A DNA stretch of 64,000 bases from Talinum fruticosum (taxonomy: Eukaryota; Streptophyta; Magnoliopsida; Caryophyllales; Talinaceae), in NCBI GenBank assembly GCA_021018815.1, contig JAITYX010000084.1, forward strand, positions 2,046,001-2,110,000, written 5' to 3'. The notes under the pieces were generated by a model that worked only from the letters and a program-made list of their open reading frames with translations, was not told where the DNA came from and searched no databases. Both the position numbers and the translations under genes were made by a program. Below, piece after piece: positions 33,936-45,049 of this stretch (its first letter is position 1; each line of letters begins with the position of its first letter).

Positions 33936-34124
33936 TGAGCATGATGAGAGAGCTCAATTTCTTTCTTAGTCTACAAATCAGACAAGATATAGATGGCATC
34001 TATGTCCATCAATCTAAGTATACCAAGGAATTGTTGAAGAAGTACAAGCTTCAAGATGCGAAACATGCAAGCAACAACCATGCGTACCACCATGAAACTA
34101 GACTCGAGACGAAAAGGTAAAGTA

Positions 34125-34790
34125 GTAATTAGAAACTCTATTGAGGTATGATTGGATCTTTGCTATATCTCACATCCAGTATGCTAGACACTACGTTTAG
34201 CGTATGTCCGTGTTTAAGATTCCAAGCTAATCTCATCTGCGGTGAAAAGAATTTTTAAATATCTTGCAAAGACTTAGAATCTTGGTCTATGGTTCTCAAG
34301 AGACTCAGAACTAACTTTCACGGGATACTCAAATACTAATTATGCTGGATACAAGGTTGATAGAAAGAGCACATCGAAGCATGCCAGTCTATGGGTCAAT
34401 TCCTTATATATCGGCACTCAAAGAATCGGAACTTAGTTGCTCTATCAATTGTTGAAGCTAAGTACATTGCAGCCAAGCGTGTTGTGCTCAGATTCTATGG
34501 AGAAAGCAACACTTGAAGGATCTTAGACTTTCATTCAAATCAATTCCAATCAACTGTGACAATCGAGTGCAATCAACATCACTAAGAATCTAGTTAACAC
34601 TCAAAGACAAAGCACATTGAGGTTAGGTATCATTTTCTGAGAAACCATTCCAAGAAAGGTGATATTGAACTTGAATTCATTCCAAAAATTTTAGTTAGCT
34701 TATATTTTCACTAAGCGACTTAGTGAGGATCAGTTTTGCTTTATTAGGAATGAGCTTGGAATGATTAATGCATGATTATGTGATTTTCTA
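34125..34790 (+). pseudogene. Copia RNase H, broken
   Basis: In shifting frames it shows the GSLLYI block, a Y-A-G-D-x-D-like remnant near 34330 (NYAGYKVDRKST), SWGSIPY-like, KESELSCSI where the A-E-x-E/A-Y block is expected, and the terminal KIFTKRL-type sequence near 34700-34770 with LGMINA at the end. These mark the end of pol. Degradation is heavier than in reverse transcriptase. Confidence 0.7.
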
Positions 34791-35340
34791 AGTGAAATTG
34801 GCTTGCATGATTATGTGTTATATATTTTCTTTCTTTTCCTTAATAACAATTGGTACAGATTGACCGAGTGAAACCGAGCTAGGAGTAATTATGTGTTTGC
34901 ATTTTTTGAGTCACTCGAAACCATATTGAGTTAGACTCAATTTTTTAGCAAAATGGACATCAAACTTCTGAAATCATCTCTAGATAAGTGGAGAATTTCA
35001 AAATTTTCTTTTAAAATTTTTCTTTCTCTCTCTTTCTACCGGGCGCCTCGATAAGAGAACTAGCCATTGGGAGAAAGTCACTTGAATTCTAACCGTTTGA
35101 GAGTAGAAATGTCACACCTATCTCGAGGCAACTGTTGGAGGTTGAGGTCGGACTAAATATTGAAGTACATTCCTTTTTACTATAAATAGCATTCCTTTAC
35201 CTTTATTTCGCTACTTTACTCTCTGCTCACTTACTCTCTCACATACTCGCTCTCGCTCTCAAAGCTCTCAATACTCACTCTCTTACTCTCTCTCTCTCTC
35301 TTCAAGTTCACTCTCTTTCTCTCTCTCTCAAATCTTCAGC
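34791..35340 (+). other. Spacer after pol, with a CT microsatellite
   Basis: Non-coding. It contains a (CT)n / CTCTCT-rich tract around 35210-35330. Long post-pol spacers are usual in SIRE-like elements. Confidence 0.6.
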
Positions 35341-36010
35341 CATGCCTTTCGGAGATTCAACCCAAGATTTCTAGGGTCTACGACCAAGAACCTTACACCA
35401 AACAACCACAAGAGGATACCTCTAACCCCTCCAATGTGTTCGTCACCCAACACGTCACGTTGGATGACAAGTTCTGCCCAACCACATCGTTTCATTGTTG
35501 GCTCACATCAAAACCACTAGAGTTTACAACTTTCTGTGCTTCAGTAAGTTTATCTACCAAAAACTCGTTGTCGAGTTCTATTCTCACCTGTCTTACTTTA
35601 AGGGAGTCATCACCTCACGCGTCCAGGACAAGCAGCTCAACTCGAGGAGAAGAAGGAAGAGAAGGATGAAGAAAAGGAAGAGGAGAAGGAGGAAAAAGGA
35701 GAAAAGAAGGAGGAAGCCACTCAGCGAGAGGGATAAGGTTCTAAGTTCCTGAACCGGATCCGATCAGCTCGGCCAGCGAGTCCGAGTGGGTAAGAAAACC
35801 CCGCAGACGTTGGTCCGTCAATAGTAGTCAAAATCGAAGAAGCACCTCCCGCCACGGTATTCCGGGAGGATGAGCCCCTAGATCACGGTTCGGGTTAGTC
35901 AACCAGAACCGAGTCCCTACCGATATCCTGGTGTTGCCACAGCCCACGGTCTTCAACGCCATCCTAAGCATACCGAGCGTTGGCACACTACACGCTCATC
36001 TACCTAAGCC
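35341..36010 (+). pseudogene. Broken extra frame downstream of copia pol
   Basis: Starts MPFGDSTQDF and continues in other frames with IKTTRVYNFLCFSKFIYQK, LVVEFYSHLSYFKG and VITSRVQDK. This resembles plant transposon proteins with an F-Y-x-N/H-L...V-x-G pattern. A lysine/arginine-rich run (35640-35740, RRKRRMKKRKRRRR) follows. SIRE-lineage elements carry an additional frame here, sometimes called envelope-like. This copy shows no clear membrane segment, so I do not claim that role. It could equally be a captured plant-transposon (Transposase_32-like) domain. Confidence 0.5.
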
Positions 36011-36059
36011 CCCAAGCACCCCCGTCTTAATTTCCTTTCTTTAGTCTTATTGATTTTTT

Positions 36060-36560
36060 TTTATTTGTCCAAACATAAACTGTATCTTCTTGATTTTTTT
36101 CTTTCCTGTTTTGTTTTTTTATGAAACGCAAGGGGAGAAAAATAGAAAAATTTATGTTGTTATGTTTAGGGGAGCTCACTGTCTCTTTTTGTATAGTTTT
36201 TTCTCTCGTGTATATATGAATGAATTCCCTTTCAACATAATCCTTTCCGAGTCAACTCTTTCGATTTCGATCTCTTATTATATATTCTCTATTCTGATAT
36301 ATGAGTCAACTCTTTCCGATTTCGATCTCTTATTATATATTCTCTATTCGATATATTTGTTCATATTTGTTGTTGTTCTACTCGACATAGTTGTTCATAT
36401 TTTCTTTTTGCTTAATGTGTTATCCGCATAAATGTTCTAAGTAGTGATAGTATCTCAATACTTAACTCACTATGTTCTATCGAGTGAGAATGAAAAATCA
36501 TGTTTTTCACTAACAAAGTTTCTGTCTAAGTGTGGAATGCCTTTCATCAAAAAAACGGAG
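36060..36560 (+). other. Spacer before the copia 3' LTR, with a 53-base tandem duplication
   Basis: 36250-36300 and 36303-36355 are near-identical (AGTCAACTCTTTC(C)GATTTCG and TTATATATTCTCTATTC). The stretch ends in a purine-rich run at 36549-36560 (AAAAAAACGGAG), the likely polypurine tract priming plus-strand synthesis. The 113-residue frame (36090-36431) is AT-rich spacer. Confidence 0.65.
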
Positions 36561-36563
36561 ATT

Positions 36564-38050
36564 AAAGATTCAAACTCTAACACTAAATTATTATGAGTAC
36601 TACATGAAGACTCGGGTACAAACCTCATCTCTCCTAAGTTTTGATTACAAGTTATTCTGAGTGTTAAAGAAACTCCTGTCTAAAGTTTTTCATTCGTTTA
36701 AGATTGACTTAGAAAACAGATCGTTGTATGTCTTCTACATTAGTGTTTCGACTCGCTCAAATAGCACTCGGATCTATTGCATGCTCAAATAATCTCTCTA
36801 ACTCTTTTTATCCGAGTTCGACTTCACATTTCAATGCAAAGTGAATTAGAGTGTTAATTCCTCACTTTAAGTCGGTTTGTGTGTTTGAGAATTATTTGTC
36901 CATATCAAGTCTCGTATACTCGATGTTTTTACTCTTTTAATTTGATTTTTCTTAGGACTGACTCGATGGAATTTGAGTATATTGAATATTAGACTCAGAA
37001 AATTCCACTCTTCTAGGCCTAAGACAATTATGCACTTAATTATCCTAATTAAATTATTATATGTGTCCGATCTTGGACCAACGTATTTTATACTTTGAGA
37101 ACAACAATTGATTTTCTTTTGTAGGTTATCGAAACAAGGTTATCCTATTTTTGAATTACAAAAGCAACCGACTTCATGTTGTCAATCACCAGCGAGCAAG
37201 GCTTTTCTATTTCTTACCAAGGCTGAGATACTATGTCGGGGTTGTCTGTTTCCAAAACTGGAAATCTTCAACACTAAGCTCAACGGTGGTTTCCACCTAA
37301 CTTTTCGGACACCACCAGTGGATTCGAACATCCTAAGGAGTCAAGAGCCGTTGCACAACGTTCACATCTCAACCGATCTTTTTGAGCCACTAAGAAGAAC
37401 CGTTACGACGGTCATAGAGGACTTCTAATCGAAGCTAGTCACAACGGCTAATCTGCTAGGTTATCTATAGATAGAAGCTAACTCTCAAGACTTGAAGATT
37501 GCTGAAATTATCGTCAATACACATACTTGAGCAAAAGTATTTGTATTCATATTCAATCTTCCACTTACAACTCCAACTCGTATTTAACATCTTTATGAGT
37601 TGTAAGGTCTTGTAATCGATTACAAATTCTCCTTCTTACTTTATGAGTAAGGTCCCTTGACTGAGCTGTAAGGGTTAACTTAGCTCAGTTATCCCTCACT
37701 GTAAAGGTTACCTCAATTAGGAAGTACTAGATCGAGATAAGGGAACTTCGATTCTAGGAAAAATCTGAAAGGAATTGTCTAAGGGAGCAATTCTGGTTGA
37801 GTCGATTCATTATATTTTGAGGATTCAAAATAGTGGATTTGACTTGGTGCTTGGATTAGCACGATCTGTGGTTTTCCGCCCGAGGAGGGTTTCCACGTAT
37901 CTTTGTGTGTATACATTTATGAGTCCAATCTAGACTCGGATTCACTTGTTCATTCTTTGCATGCTTCAAGTCTCAAAGTTTGTTAAAATTTCCTCATCAC
38001 CCTATTCACCCCCTCTAGGGTGACTTAGACTCTCCAAGACCAAACCTTTA
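36564..38050 (+). repeat. 3' LTR of the SIRE-like element
   Basis: Aligns with 27049-28530 end to end, with scattered substitutions. It ends CAAACCTTTA where the 5' copy ends CAAACCTTCA. GTTTC follows at 38051, matching the duplication on the left. The TATA box has decayed to TATAGATA. Divergence between the two LTRs looks substantial by eye, so the insertion is not recent. Confidence 0.88.
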
Positions 38051-38055
38051 GTTTC

Positions 38056-38240
38056 GCCCATATTGTAATTGTAAGGCAGGTTGTTAATGCATACAAACTG
38101 GACATGCCGAGTAAACCATGTGTACTCCATCCAGATAACATTCCATATGCTAGAATGTCCTGGATAGTCCACATTACGGTGCCTCGTATTTGAAAATTTT
38201 ATCGAACGGATATGTGATATGTCTCTATACCAGTCCATAA
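38056..38240 (-). pseudogene. N-terminal-side part of the split CACTA Tnp2 gene
   Basis: The minus strand reads MDWYRDISHIR in one frame. In another come NFQIRGTVMWTIQDILAYGMLSGW, STHGLLGMSS and LTITIWAK. Tnp2-type transposases have the same sequence of blocks (F-x-L-R-A-x-L-M-W-T-I-x-D, then A-Y-G-x-L-S-G-W-S-T-H-G). It continues in frame into 27043 once the copia element is removed. It ends near 38250, just short of the Tat leader C, so the more N-terminal part is lost. Confidence 0.85.
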
Positions 38241-38299
38241 CGTTTTTAATTAATCAATCAATGGTTGCGGTTAAACACCAATCCTATTCTTTGGATTTG

Positions 38300-38870
38300 T
38301 TGGACCCGGGTACGGAACGGTCACGGACATTGTAGGAACCACGGCCTTCCGCCACGTAGAGGCAGGCCAAGCTACCCCGACGATGGGCGCTTTTGAAATT
38401 TTTTATTTGATTTTGGAAGATGAAAATGAATTTAGGGTTTTGAATATGAAACTTAGAAAGTGGGGATGAATCTCTTATTTAGATTTTCTAATTTTATTAA
38501 ATCAAGTTTAAATGGATTAAATAAGATTGAATGACGATTTTATTAATTATTTTATTTTAGAAATTATTTTCGAAGTCCCGGGATATTATTTCTTAATCTG
38601 AACAAAATTCAAAAATCTAGGTTTTTGAATCTGTTATAACGATTTAGGGCCAAACCGGTGTGAAAATACCCGTTTAGACCCAAGCCACGGGTACACCGAC
38701 CACTCGGTGCTAGCCCAAGCCAACACCTAGCGGTCTATGACATCTGGTTAGAGGCCACGACTCGGAAATCAACCTCAACCTTTGTCCTGCCTAGCGGGTT
38801 AAGAAACCGTGATAATTTTTATCCTGTAGTAAGAAAAAATCAAGAAGCAATTTATACAAATAAATCAAAA
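38300..38870 (-). other. Leader of a Tat element downstream of LTR C
   Basis: Homologous to 14833-15349 (B leader) and, inversely, to 2891-3370 (A leader). Landmarks are AATTTTATTAAATCAAG, CTCTTATTTAGATTTTC and the GGTGCTAGCC-type block. The primer site itself (38870-38882) is decayed (minus strand GGCGATTGCTC). The leader ends near the CACTA Tnp2 scrap. Confidence 0.65.
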
Positions 38871-38881
38871 AGAGCAATCGC

Positions 38882-40304
38882 CGATAAGTTTTTAGGAATA
38901 AAATACTAACAAAACATAAATAAATGTTCTTCTAATCTTATTGGTAAAATAAGTTGAAAGATGCTAAAAAGTGACTCCATTGGTCTAGAACCGAGATCGG
39001 ATTTGGAAGTGAGCGTACGAAAGGTAAAGATAAGCCCTTCCGTTCCGCCCCTCCAACGACGACCATTACTAGTTTGAATAGTGAATCGAAATAATATACT
39101 AAACACAAGCGGACAACATGTGATACATAATTTAACGCAAGCAAAACATAATAATGAAAGCGGTAAAGGTAGAAACGAAAAGCTATATAGAAAGTAAAAA
39201 CAAAAAGGAAAAGACAGGGGAAAGAAAAGAAAGTGATAAATTAAAAGATTACATCGAGCAAAGAGGAAATAAAAGCGTTACAACTTCTCCACAATACGGA
39301 AAGCGATAGAAACAGAAATGAAAATACATAACCATTGCGAAAGCTAAATTGGTGCCCTCAAATCATCCCACCTGCTAATTTGGATCTTGAATTGGGATAG
39401 GTTGATTTAATGGTGGTGATTCGAGAAGGCTTTTTGTGAGATTTTATGGTGATGAGTAGGTAGAAAGATGAATGATGGAGTTTTCGGATCGAGATATGGT
39501 GAGAATCGAGAAAAGAAAGGGAATAAGCTGAAAAGGAACCAAGAGATCAGAATACGGAAGGGAGTATTCAGTAACTCTTACTCGAGTTTCAGCCGCATAA
39601 CATTAAGGAATAAGTTGTGTTAAAATAAGAGCCTAAGCTTTCTATTTATGGGGAGAGGTTAGGTCATGAAATGGCCTAGGGTTAGGCCTCAACCAACCGC
39701 CCGAATCAGCCTACAAAACCGGGCCTAAATTAAAATGATAAAACAGGATAGAACCGTGGTTGGGGCGCCCGCCACCCGGTGTCGCTCTAGGGTTTCGTGC
39801 CCTTCCATGCTCGTACAAGGAGTCTTTAGGCTAAAACGTGGCGTTTTAAGGCGAACTAGTCATGGTAGGGTGTGTTGGCCATACGGTGACGTTTTAGGGA
39901 TGTGTGCTCCATGTCTCGGGTGGACTGTCTTAGAGATAAATGCAACACTTTGATACTTGTGATCATGAAATATAGTGCTTAACGTCGCTTTGAGGTGTTC
40001 AGCTTCGTGTTCGGTATTTTAAACCGGAAATCTCCCCATGCGGCACCGGACTTCCGTTAACTCTAAAGGTTTGACTCGGGCTTGAACCGTCCGAAAGAAA
40101 AAGGGATTTTGGACAGACCGAAGGCAAAATGCTACTTTATTTGGTGCTTAGGGGTTCTTATGGTTTATTGACTTCCATCCTACCAGATCAAATACGGTTC
40201 GAGATCTAAATCAACAAATAGGACTCGGGATCTCATCATCGGGAAAATAATATAAAATACGTAAATAAAAAAGATACGAGGATGACGCATTTTAGGTGTC
40301 TACG
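38882..40304 (-). mobile_element. Tat/Ogre-type LTR C
   Basis: The minus strand begins CGTAGACACC at 40304 (T to C in the first base of TGTAGACACC). It has a CATAAATAG promoter element near 39640 and ends next to the decayed primer site. A purine-rich AAAGTAGGGG lies just upstream on the minus strand (40320-40309), as expected for a polypurine tract before a 3' LTR. Internal sequence lies on both sides, so this LTR is probably shared by two tandem copies. Confidence 0.85.
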
Positions 40305-40730
40305 GTGAGCCCCTACTTTGACCGAGTTTGAACGATGAAGGGTAAAAGTATACACTAAAGGATATTTATCTCGATTTTGTAGATTGCTTCGAGCATTGAT
40401 TGTTGTGTAGCATCCGCAACCGGTTGCTGTAGCATCCGCAACTGCTTGCTGTGTAACCTCGAACTTTGAGAGAGGACTTGCACTTGATCACGATGCATGC
40501 GTTCGAAGTCCGGTAAGAGGACTATAAGCTTGGCTTGATCGGAGACTAAAGCTCGGTAAATTTTGATGCTCGAAACTTCAACCGTCTTTGATCCGAAGTT
40601 TGGCCTAATAATATGTTGTACTAACATGCTTGTTAGTGGATAACCATATTAATGAAGGTTCGATGTTTTACCTAAATAATTAAGTCCAAAAGAGAGTAAA
40701 AGATTAATTTGCAAAAGCTGATTTTGTGGG
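40305..40730 (-). other. Non-coding 3' region between the PMD gene and LTR C
   Basis: Matches 63033-63424 in copy D. Landmarks are GCATGCGTTC, AAGCTTGGCTTGATCG, GAAGCTTGGCCTGATAAT-type and GTTTTACCTAAATAA. No gene is seen. The 90-residue minus-strand frame (40627-40355) is not preserved as a frame in copy D. It would be 5' flanking DNA for the plus-strand PMD gene. Confidence 0.65.
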
Positions 40731-40977
40731 TCCAAAAGCTTCCAATTGGATGCATATGGTGCCAAATATCCACTTGCCATGCTTGATCGGACTTCACAAA
40801 TTACCCCATCAGCTATGACTAAAAGGCTACCGTTAATGGGACACCACCTCTCTTCGTGGATAGGGGTAGCCGGCCTTGGCGAGCCTAGCCACGACGTTCT
40901 TCCGCGGATTCCCTTGGTCTCTTCTTGCTTTTCTAACTATTTTCTTGTATGTTTTCCCTGCCTTAGAGGCATGGGTC

Positions 40978-40985
40978 TATAAAAG
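40978..40985 (+). promoter_or_regulatory. TATA box of PMD gene copy 1
   Basis: TATAAAAG lies 133 bases before the ATG at 41111. The same box is at 51069-51078 (130 bases before its ATG) and 63648-63656 in the other copies. The surrounding AATGGG...GGGGTGCTTGG-type sequence is also conserved. The sequence between box and ATG is CT-rich, like a plant 5' UTR. Confidence 0.7.
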
Positions 40986-41110
40986 GAAGTTTAGTTTGTT
41001 CATTTTGCACACTTCTCTTACTCCTTTCTTACTTTCTAGATTTGCTCTTGTTGTGTTCTTGCTTTACTCTTTGAGAAAACTAGTTGCTCTTCAAAATCAT
41101 CTCTTCAAAG

Positions 41111-41755
41111 ATGTCTAGAAAGAAAGGCTCATCCTACCGGGAGGATAACGGATGAGAAGTTGGTTCATGACAACTTCTTGGAATGGGAATGGCGTCCTCA
41201 TGAAGAATGGAACTCAAATGACCTCTTAGTGGAGACCGAAAACCGTGTATCTTATCTTCCTATATCTCCATCCGTAAGCTCGTTGGCTTAAACTTCTACT
41301 TTTGCTCCCTTAAAGTAGTACTCTTAATAAAAAAATCTTGTGGACTTTTGTCTTGCAGAAAGGCTTAATTTGAAGTAGTGGAGCCATACCCAAGTTCATG
41401 GAAACATGTAGAGAGAGGAACTACCTATTGCCGGATGTCATGAATAATGTCAGGTTTGGTTCCCTCTTCATTGCTTTGAATCATCTTTGTGACAATAGAG
41501 AAAGGGATCCCATTAGGGCCATTAGTGAGTGCATTTAGGATACCACTAATAGCTTCCATCTTCCTTTTAGAAAAAATGACAAATACACCTTTCGATTTTG
41601 TTGTTTCATCGGGTTTGGGCTTCTCGAGGGAGCCTCTAGTCTATGACCGGAGCTTGTACGAAGATCGTGACTATCTATGTCACCTTTTCGATCCCATGGC
41701 TAGTAGATTTCCCGCGGTCAAATTTCTTTTAAATACATCATCCTTTTTTAGGCTT
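41111..41755 (+). pseudogene. PMD-like gene copy 1, 5' half (antisense gene of the Tat element)
   Basis: The start is ATG 41111 (MSRKKGS). One extra A shifts the frame relative to copy 2. Exon 1 continues HPTGRITDEKLVHDN, FLEWEWRPHEEWNSNDLL and ends at a GT at 41274. An intron of about 85 bases ends with CTTGCAG at 41358. Exon 2 holds ISECIWDTTNSFHLPF-type residues, then TNTPFDFVVSSGLGF, EPLVYDRSLYEDRDYLCHLF. This W-D-x-x-x-x-x-F-H-L-P...T-x-x-D-F...G-L pattern is that of the plant mobile domain (PMD) family, whose function is poorly known. It lies on the strand opposite to pol and LTR C. An LTR-like insert and a deletion remove the middle. Confidence 0.6.
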
Positions 41756-42780
41756 TGTGACGGAAAGGTGAGGGTCGAGCAAGGTGAGGGGAAAAATGGG
41801 TTTTGGCTAGAAAAACTACCACCAGCTAGAATAGGCTTTACCGGGAGGAGTCTTGGAGAAAAGAGGGGATGGGGGATTTTTAGTTGGACTTTTGTGTTGA
41901 TTTTTGAGGCAGGAATAACTCACTCGGAGAAAGAGGGAAAAGTTTGAAGAGCAAGCAAGATTAGCTTCACTCTCAAATAGAACACAAAAATGGACTCGGC
42001 ACACGTAAATCTAGACTCGACCTCTTTGTTTTTTTTTTGGGTGTGGAGGACATAGGGTTTCTTTCTTTGAGCTTAAATTTGGGGAACATGAACTGACCTT
42101 TTTAGGGAAAAAGCGGGGTGTTTTGGAAAAACGCACGGATGAAGGAGATATGGGATTTGTAACCAACAAGAACACACACTAAAGCTAAGCAAGGATAAGA
42201 AACACCACCAAGCTAAACTTTAGGGCTTCTAAGCGGGCACTAATGGATAAGAAACACCACCATTAGTTCCTAATTATTCTCTTTGCACACCACCTAATCA
42301 AACCACAATTAGGATAAGTAAAGAACAAGAGTTGAAGGTGAGGAGTCATGCTCAACTTTTGATAACTCATCAACCGATTTTTACAATGCGAAGCACCACT
42401 TAGTATTTATAGTGCTTACAACATGAAGCTAAAACAACAAACCCTCCCATCCTAAATTACAAACCTGTCCTCCTAATATTGTTAATTGATTCAGCTCAAA
42501 AGACACAAAAGCAGAAAGCATAAAGTAGGCTCCAAAATCAACAAGCACAAAAGGTGAAAGTGACAGACTGTCGCTTTCACTAGTCAGTGCATATCAAGTA
42601 GCACTTTCTAATGGGCATATCTTCATGAAATTGATCCAAATGTTACTATGTCGGAATTGCTAGAAAGATTGGGATGTCCTTTTTCCAAGTATATGCTATT
42701 TGCCCAATTTGACATAGAGATGAGGGAGTTATGCTTGAAAGAGTTGACAAGGGTCAACGTGACGCCCAAAATTACTAACT
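41756..42780 (-). mobile_element. LTR-like insert related to family X, right end uncertain
   Basis: Begins TGTGACGGAAAGG right after the PMD GGCTTT, comparable to TGTAGTGGCGGAAGC in family X. It carries the same internal motif, GGATAAGAAACACCACC (two copies, 42200-42270), and a minus-strand TATAAATA at about 42405. The right border could not be fixed: no clean TG...CA end or target duplication was found, and a GTCAACGTGACGCCC sequence near 42770 may belong to something else. A deletion of PMD sequence accompanies it. Confidence 0.5.
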
Positions 42781-42789
42781 TTGACAAAA

Positions 42790-43035
42790 ATTATTAAAAA
42801 TTATTATTTCTGAATTTTTGGGCCAAACAAGACTTCCCCGCAATAAAGGCCTCATCAAGGATGTCGCACACAAAATTTGGGATCACCATCCCTTCCAAAT
42901 CGTAACTTATGCAGCTTAGAAGTGAAACATACGTGCGCCCAAAATAGGGTTCCGCCCGACATCTTTTGGCATGGTCGGTTTTCCACTTTTATCTTGGAGG
43001 ACTTTGGGAATATTATGTTCGATGATACTTCCAAT
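42790..43035 (+). pseudogene. PMD-like gene copy 1, C-terminal end
   Basis: Reads FILEDFGNIMFDDTSNGED and then a stop at about 43030. Copy 2 has FVLETFGNYIFDDDT before its stop at 60393, so this is the natural end of the protein, with an acidic terminus. The part corresponding to copy 2 58460-60180 is missing. After the stop come AT-rich sequence and AATATGATGCAAAAA-type 3' UTR sequence to about 43180. Confidence 0.55.
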
Positions 43036-43690
43036 GGCGAAGATTAGTTGATCTCTTGTAGGGTGGTTTGTGTTTTTTAATGTTTAATATTTTTTAAACT
43101 TCTTTGATTCTATACAATGAGGTGTAATGCAAAGACTTGCTTGTAAAATGCTTTCTTTTATTAATATGATGCAAAAATCTTAGGAAAAATTACAAAGACA
43201 AATTAAAAAAATATTTGCACATAGAGCCCGAATTCCCCGAAAAATAAATAAAAATAAAAATGGGAAGTCCTAAGTGCATGGTCCGAAATAATGTTGCTTA
43301 ATCGGGAATGGGCCGGTGCAGAAATAAGTAGTTACCCAAGGACTACTCAGGCTAAAATAAGAAGGCGAATTGGCCGATGTTAGGCCCTGGCCGGCACCTA
43401 CCACGCACGAGAAAACCCGAGCCCCGGTGGACTGCAGTGATTGTGGTGAAGTAGGACTCTTTAGGCGGGGACTTCTATAAATTGATACTCGCCGAATACC
43501 AAAAATTATGACTTCGAACTTTCTTCTATGAAGCCTCAAAGAATGTTCTTACAAAAATTTCCTAGTGCCTTTAATTTCCGTAAAAGATGAACTTCATGGC
43601 TGACTTATGTCTTTAGATGCATGAGATGACAAACACAAAGAGAGTAGGCTTGTCACAATATGGGCTAAATACTTTATTCATTTCGAGGGG
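43036..43690. other. Spacer between PMD gene end and Tat integrase
   Basis: Intergenic between two convergent genes: PMD (+) and pol (-). The PMD side is AT-rich with possible polyadenylation signals near 43150. The pol side contains GC-richer sequence (43270-43500), whose 89-residue minus-strand frame has no recognised motif. Confidence 0.5.
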
Positions 43691-44470
43691 ATGACAATTT
43701 CAATTTGAAGGACTCGTTTCCATACCATAAACTAGGAAGTAAGTCGTTGCTCCTGTAGAGCTCCTTATAGTGAAGGGCAACTTGTTAGGCTAATCCTTAT
43801 AGCTTACGATCATCTTCTCCACTATTTTGTGAATATTCGTGTTGGTGGCCTCGACTCGGTCCGTTGGTTTGAGGATGATAGGGAGAAGAGTTGTGGTGCT
43901 TGATCTTGTAATTCTCTAGTAGATCTGCTTATTTCTTTCTTGAAGTGACTACCATGGTCACTTATCAATTTATGAAGTACCCCATATCGACAAATGATGC
44001 TGCGAGTAATGAATTTGGCTACTTGCTAGGACGTCAAGGTTGCATAAGAGGCTGCTTCTACCCACTTGGCGAAGTAGTCGATTGCTATTAACACGAATTC
44101 ATGACCGCTCGTTGCTTTAGGGGCCACATTGCCATTAATATTAATTCCCCAAACCGAGAATGGCCAAGGTGATGTAAATGTCGTGAAACATTATGGTGGC
44201 TGCTGCTGTAAATTTGCATGCACTCGATACTTGTGCCATTTCTTGAGAAATTCATGATACTCGCTGCCATGGTCGACCGGAAATATCCTCGCCTCCGAAT
44301 CGTCCGAACCAAAATTTTTCTATTCATATGGGGTCCATATTCCTCACCATGAATCTCATCCATGATGCACTTTGCTTCATGTTGGTTAACACAAAGTAAG
44401 TTAATCCATGTGTTGGTTTTCTTATATAGTTGCCCTTGGTTAATCAAGAACTATGCTAACGACATCCTAA
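43690..44470 (-). pseudogene. Tat integrase, broken
   Basis: The minus strand gives NLLCVNQHEAKCIMDEIHG and GPHMNRKIL, from the zinc-binding N-terminal region. Then come RRGYFRSTM and, in a shifted frame, APKATSGHEFVLIAIDYFAKW (first catalytic Asp) and RYGVLHKLISDHGSHF (second Asp). A degraded EATN-type block follows near 43850. This order identifies a Ty3/gypsy Tat integrase, which joins element DNA to the host chromosome. Stops and shifts are present throughout. Confidence 0.85.
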
Positions 44471-44543
44471 TAACTCGTTGGGCGCTAGGTGTGGAGTCCA
44501 ACGAATATTCATGCTTATCCAAATACCGATAGATGTCGTCATA

Positions 44544-44790
44544 TCACCTGGTTCGGTCGTTAGTAGACACTTCTAATGCGTATAAGAGCGCAAGCCGACT
44601 TCGTCGCTCTATGTGAATAGGTATTAAATGAATGTCGTTAGGGATGTTGATCATGGATGCTAACATCGCTAAAGCATTCACGAACTGGTTGTCATCCCGA
44701 GGAAGATTGGTGTACGAAATACTCTCAAAATGTTTTGATAACTCAATCACATGTGCCTGGTAGGGTGCCAAGGGTTCACTACGTACCTTC
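44544..44790 (-). pseudogene. Second (archaeal-type) RNase H end of Tat pol
   Basis: Reads LAPYQAHVIELSKHFESISYTNLPRDDNQF, then VNALAMLASMINIP, the usual end of the second RNase H of Tat/Ogre elements (R-x-x-N-x-x-A-D-A-L-A). The expected D in ADALA is N here. Possession of two RNase H domains is a Tat-lineage trait. Its N-terminal part (44790-45100) is degraded: minus-strand DEACI-like and GASNRKGFE-like residues. Confidence 0.75.
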
Positions 44791-45049
44791 CATTTTTGTG
44801 AAATCTAATTAATGATTATACTCGGAGCCACCGAAAACCTTAATGCTCTTGGCTCCGATCTCTATAGCAGCTTAAGGCCCAATGATGCATGCTTCATACT
44901 CCACGAGTGCTTTTGGTGATCTCCAAATCTAGCTTGATCGAAATGGAAGTATGTCCTCCCCTTGTGAGACTAGAAGTATCCCTACTTCAAAGCCCTTCCG
45001 ATTGGAGGCGCCATCAAAGTACATTGTCTATACCTCCACCTCTACTTGT

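Larger units (their letters stand above)
27049..38050 (+). mobile_element. SIRE-like Ty1/copia retrotransposon with both LTRs
   Basis: Two LTRs of about 1.49 kb (27049-28530 and 36564-38050) flank gag, protease, integrase, reverse transcriptase and RNase H in copia order. The element is flanked by GTTTC (27044-27048 and 38051-38055). It sits in a CACTA Tnp2 gene, and removing it with one GTTTC joins the Tnp2 frame exactly. Long LTRs, a long post-RNase H region with an extra broken frame, and the ATTG-TATCA-AGC primer site point to the SIRE/Maximus lineage. A solo LTR (31000-32270) interrupts integrase. Many stops mean it is dead. Confidence 0.9.

Noticed and set aside
35436..35752. Lysine/arginine-rich frame as an envelope-like protein
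   Set aside because: No signal peptide, no membrane segment and no intact frame; position alone is not enough to call it envelope-like.
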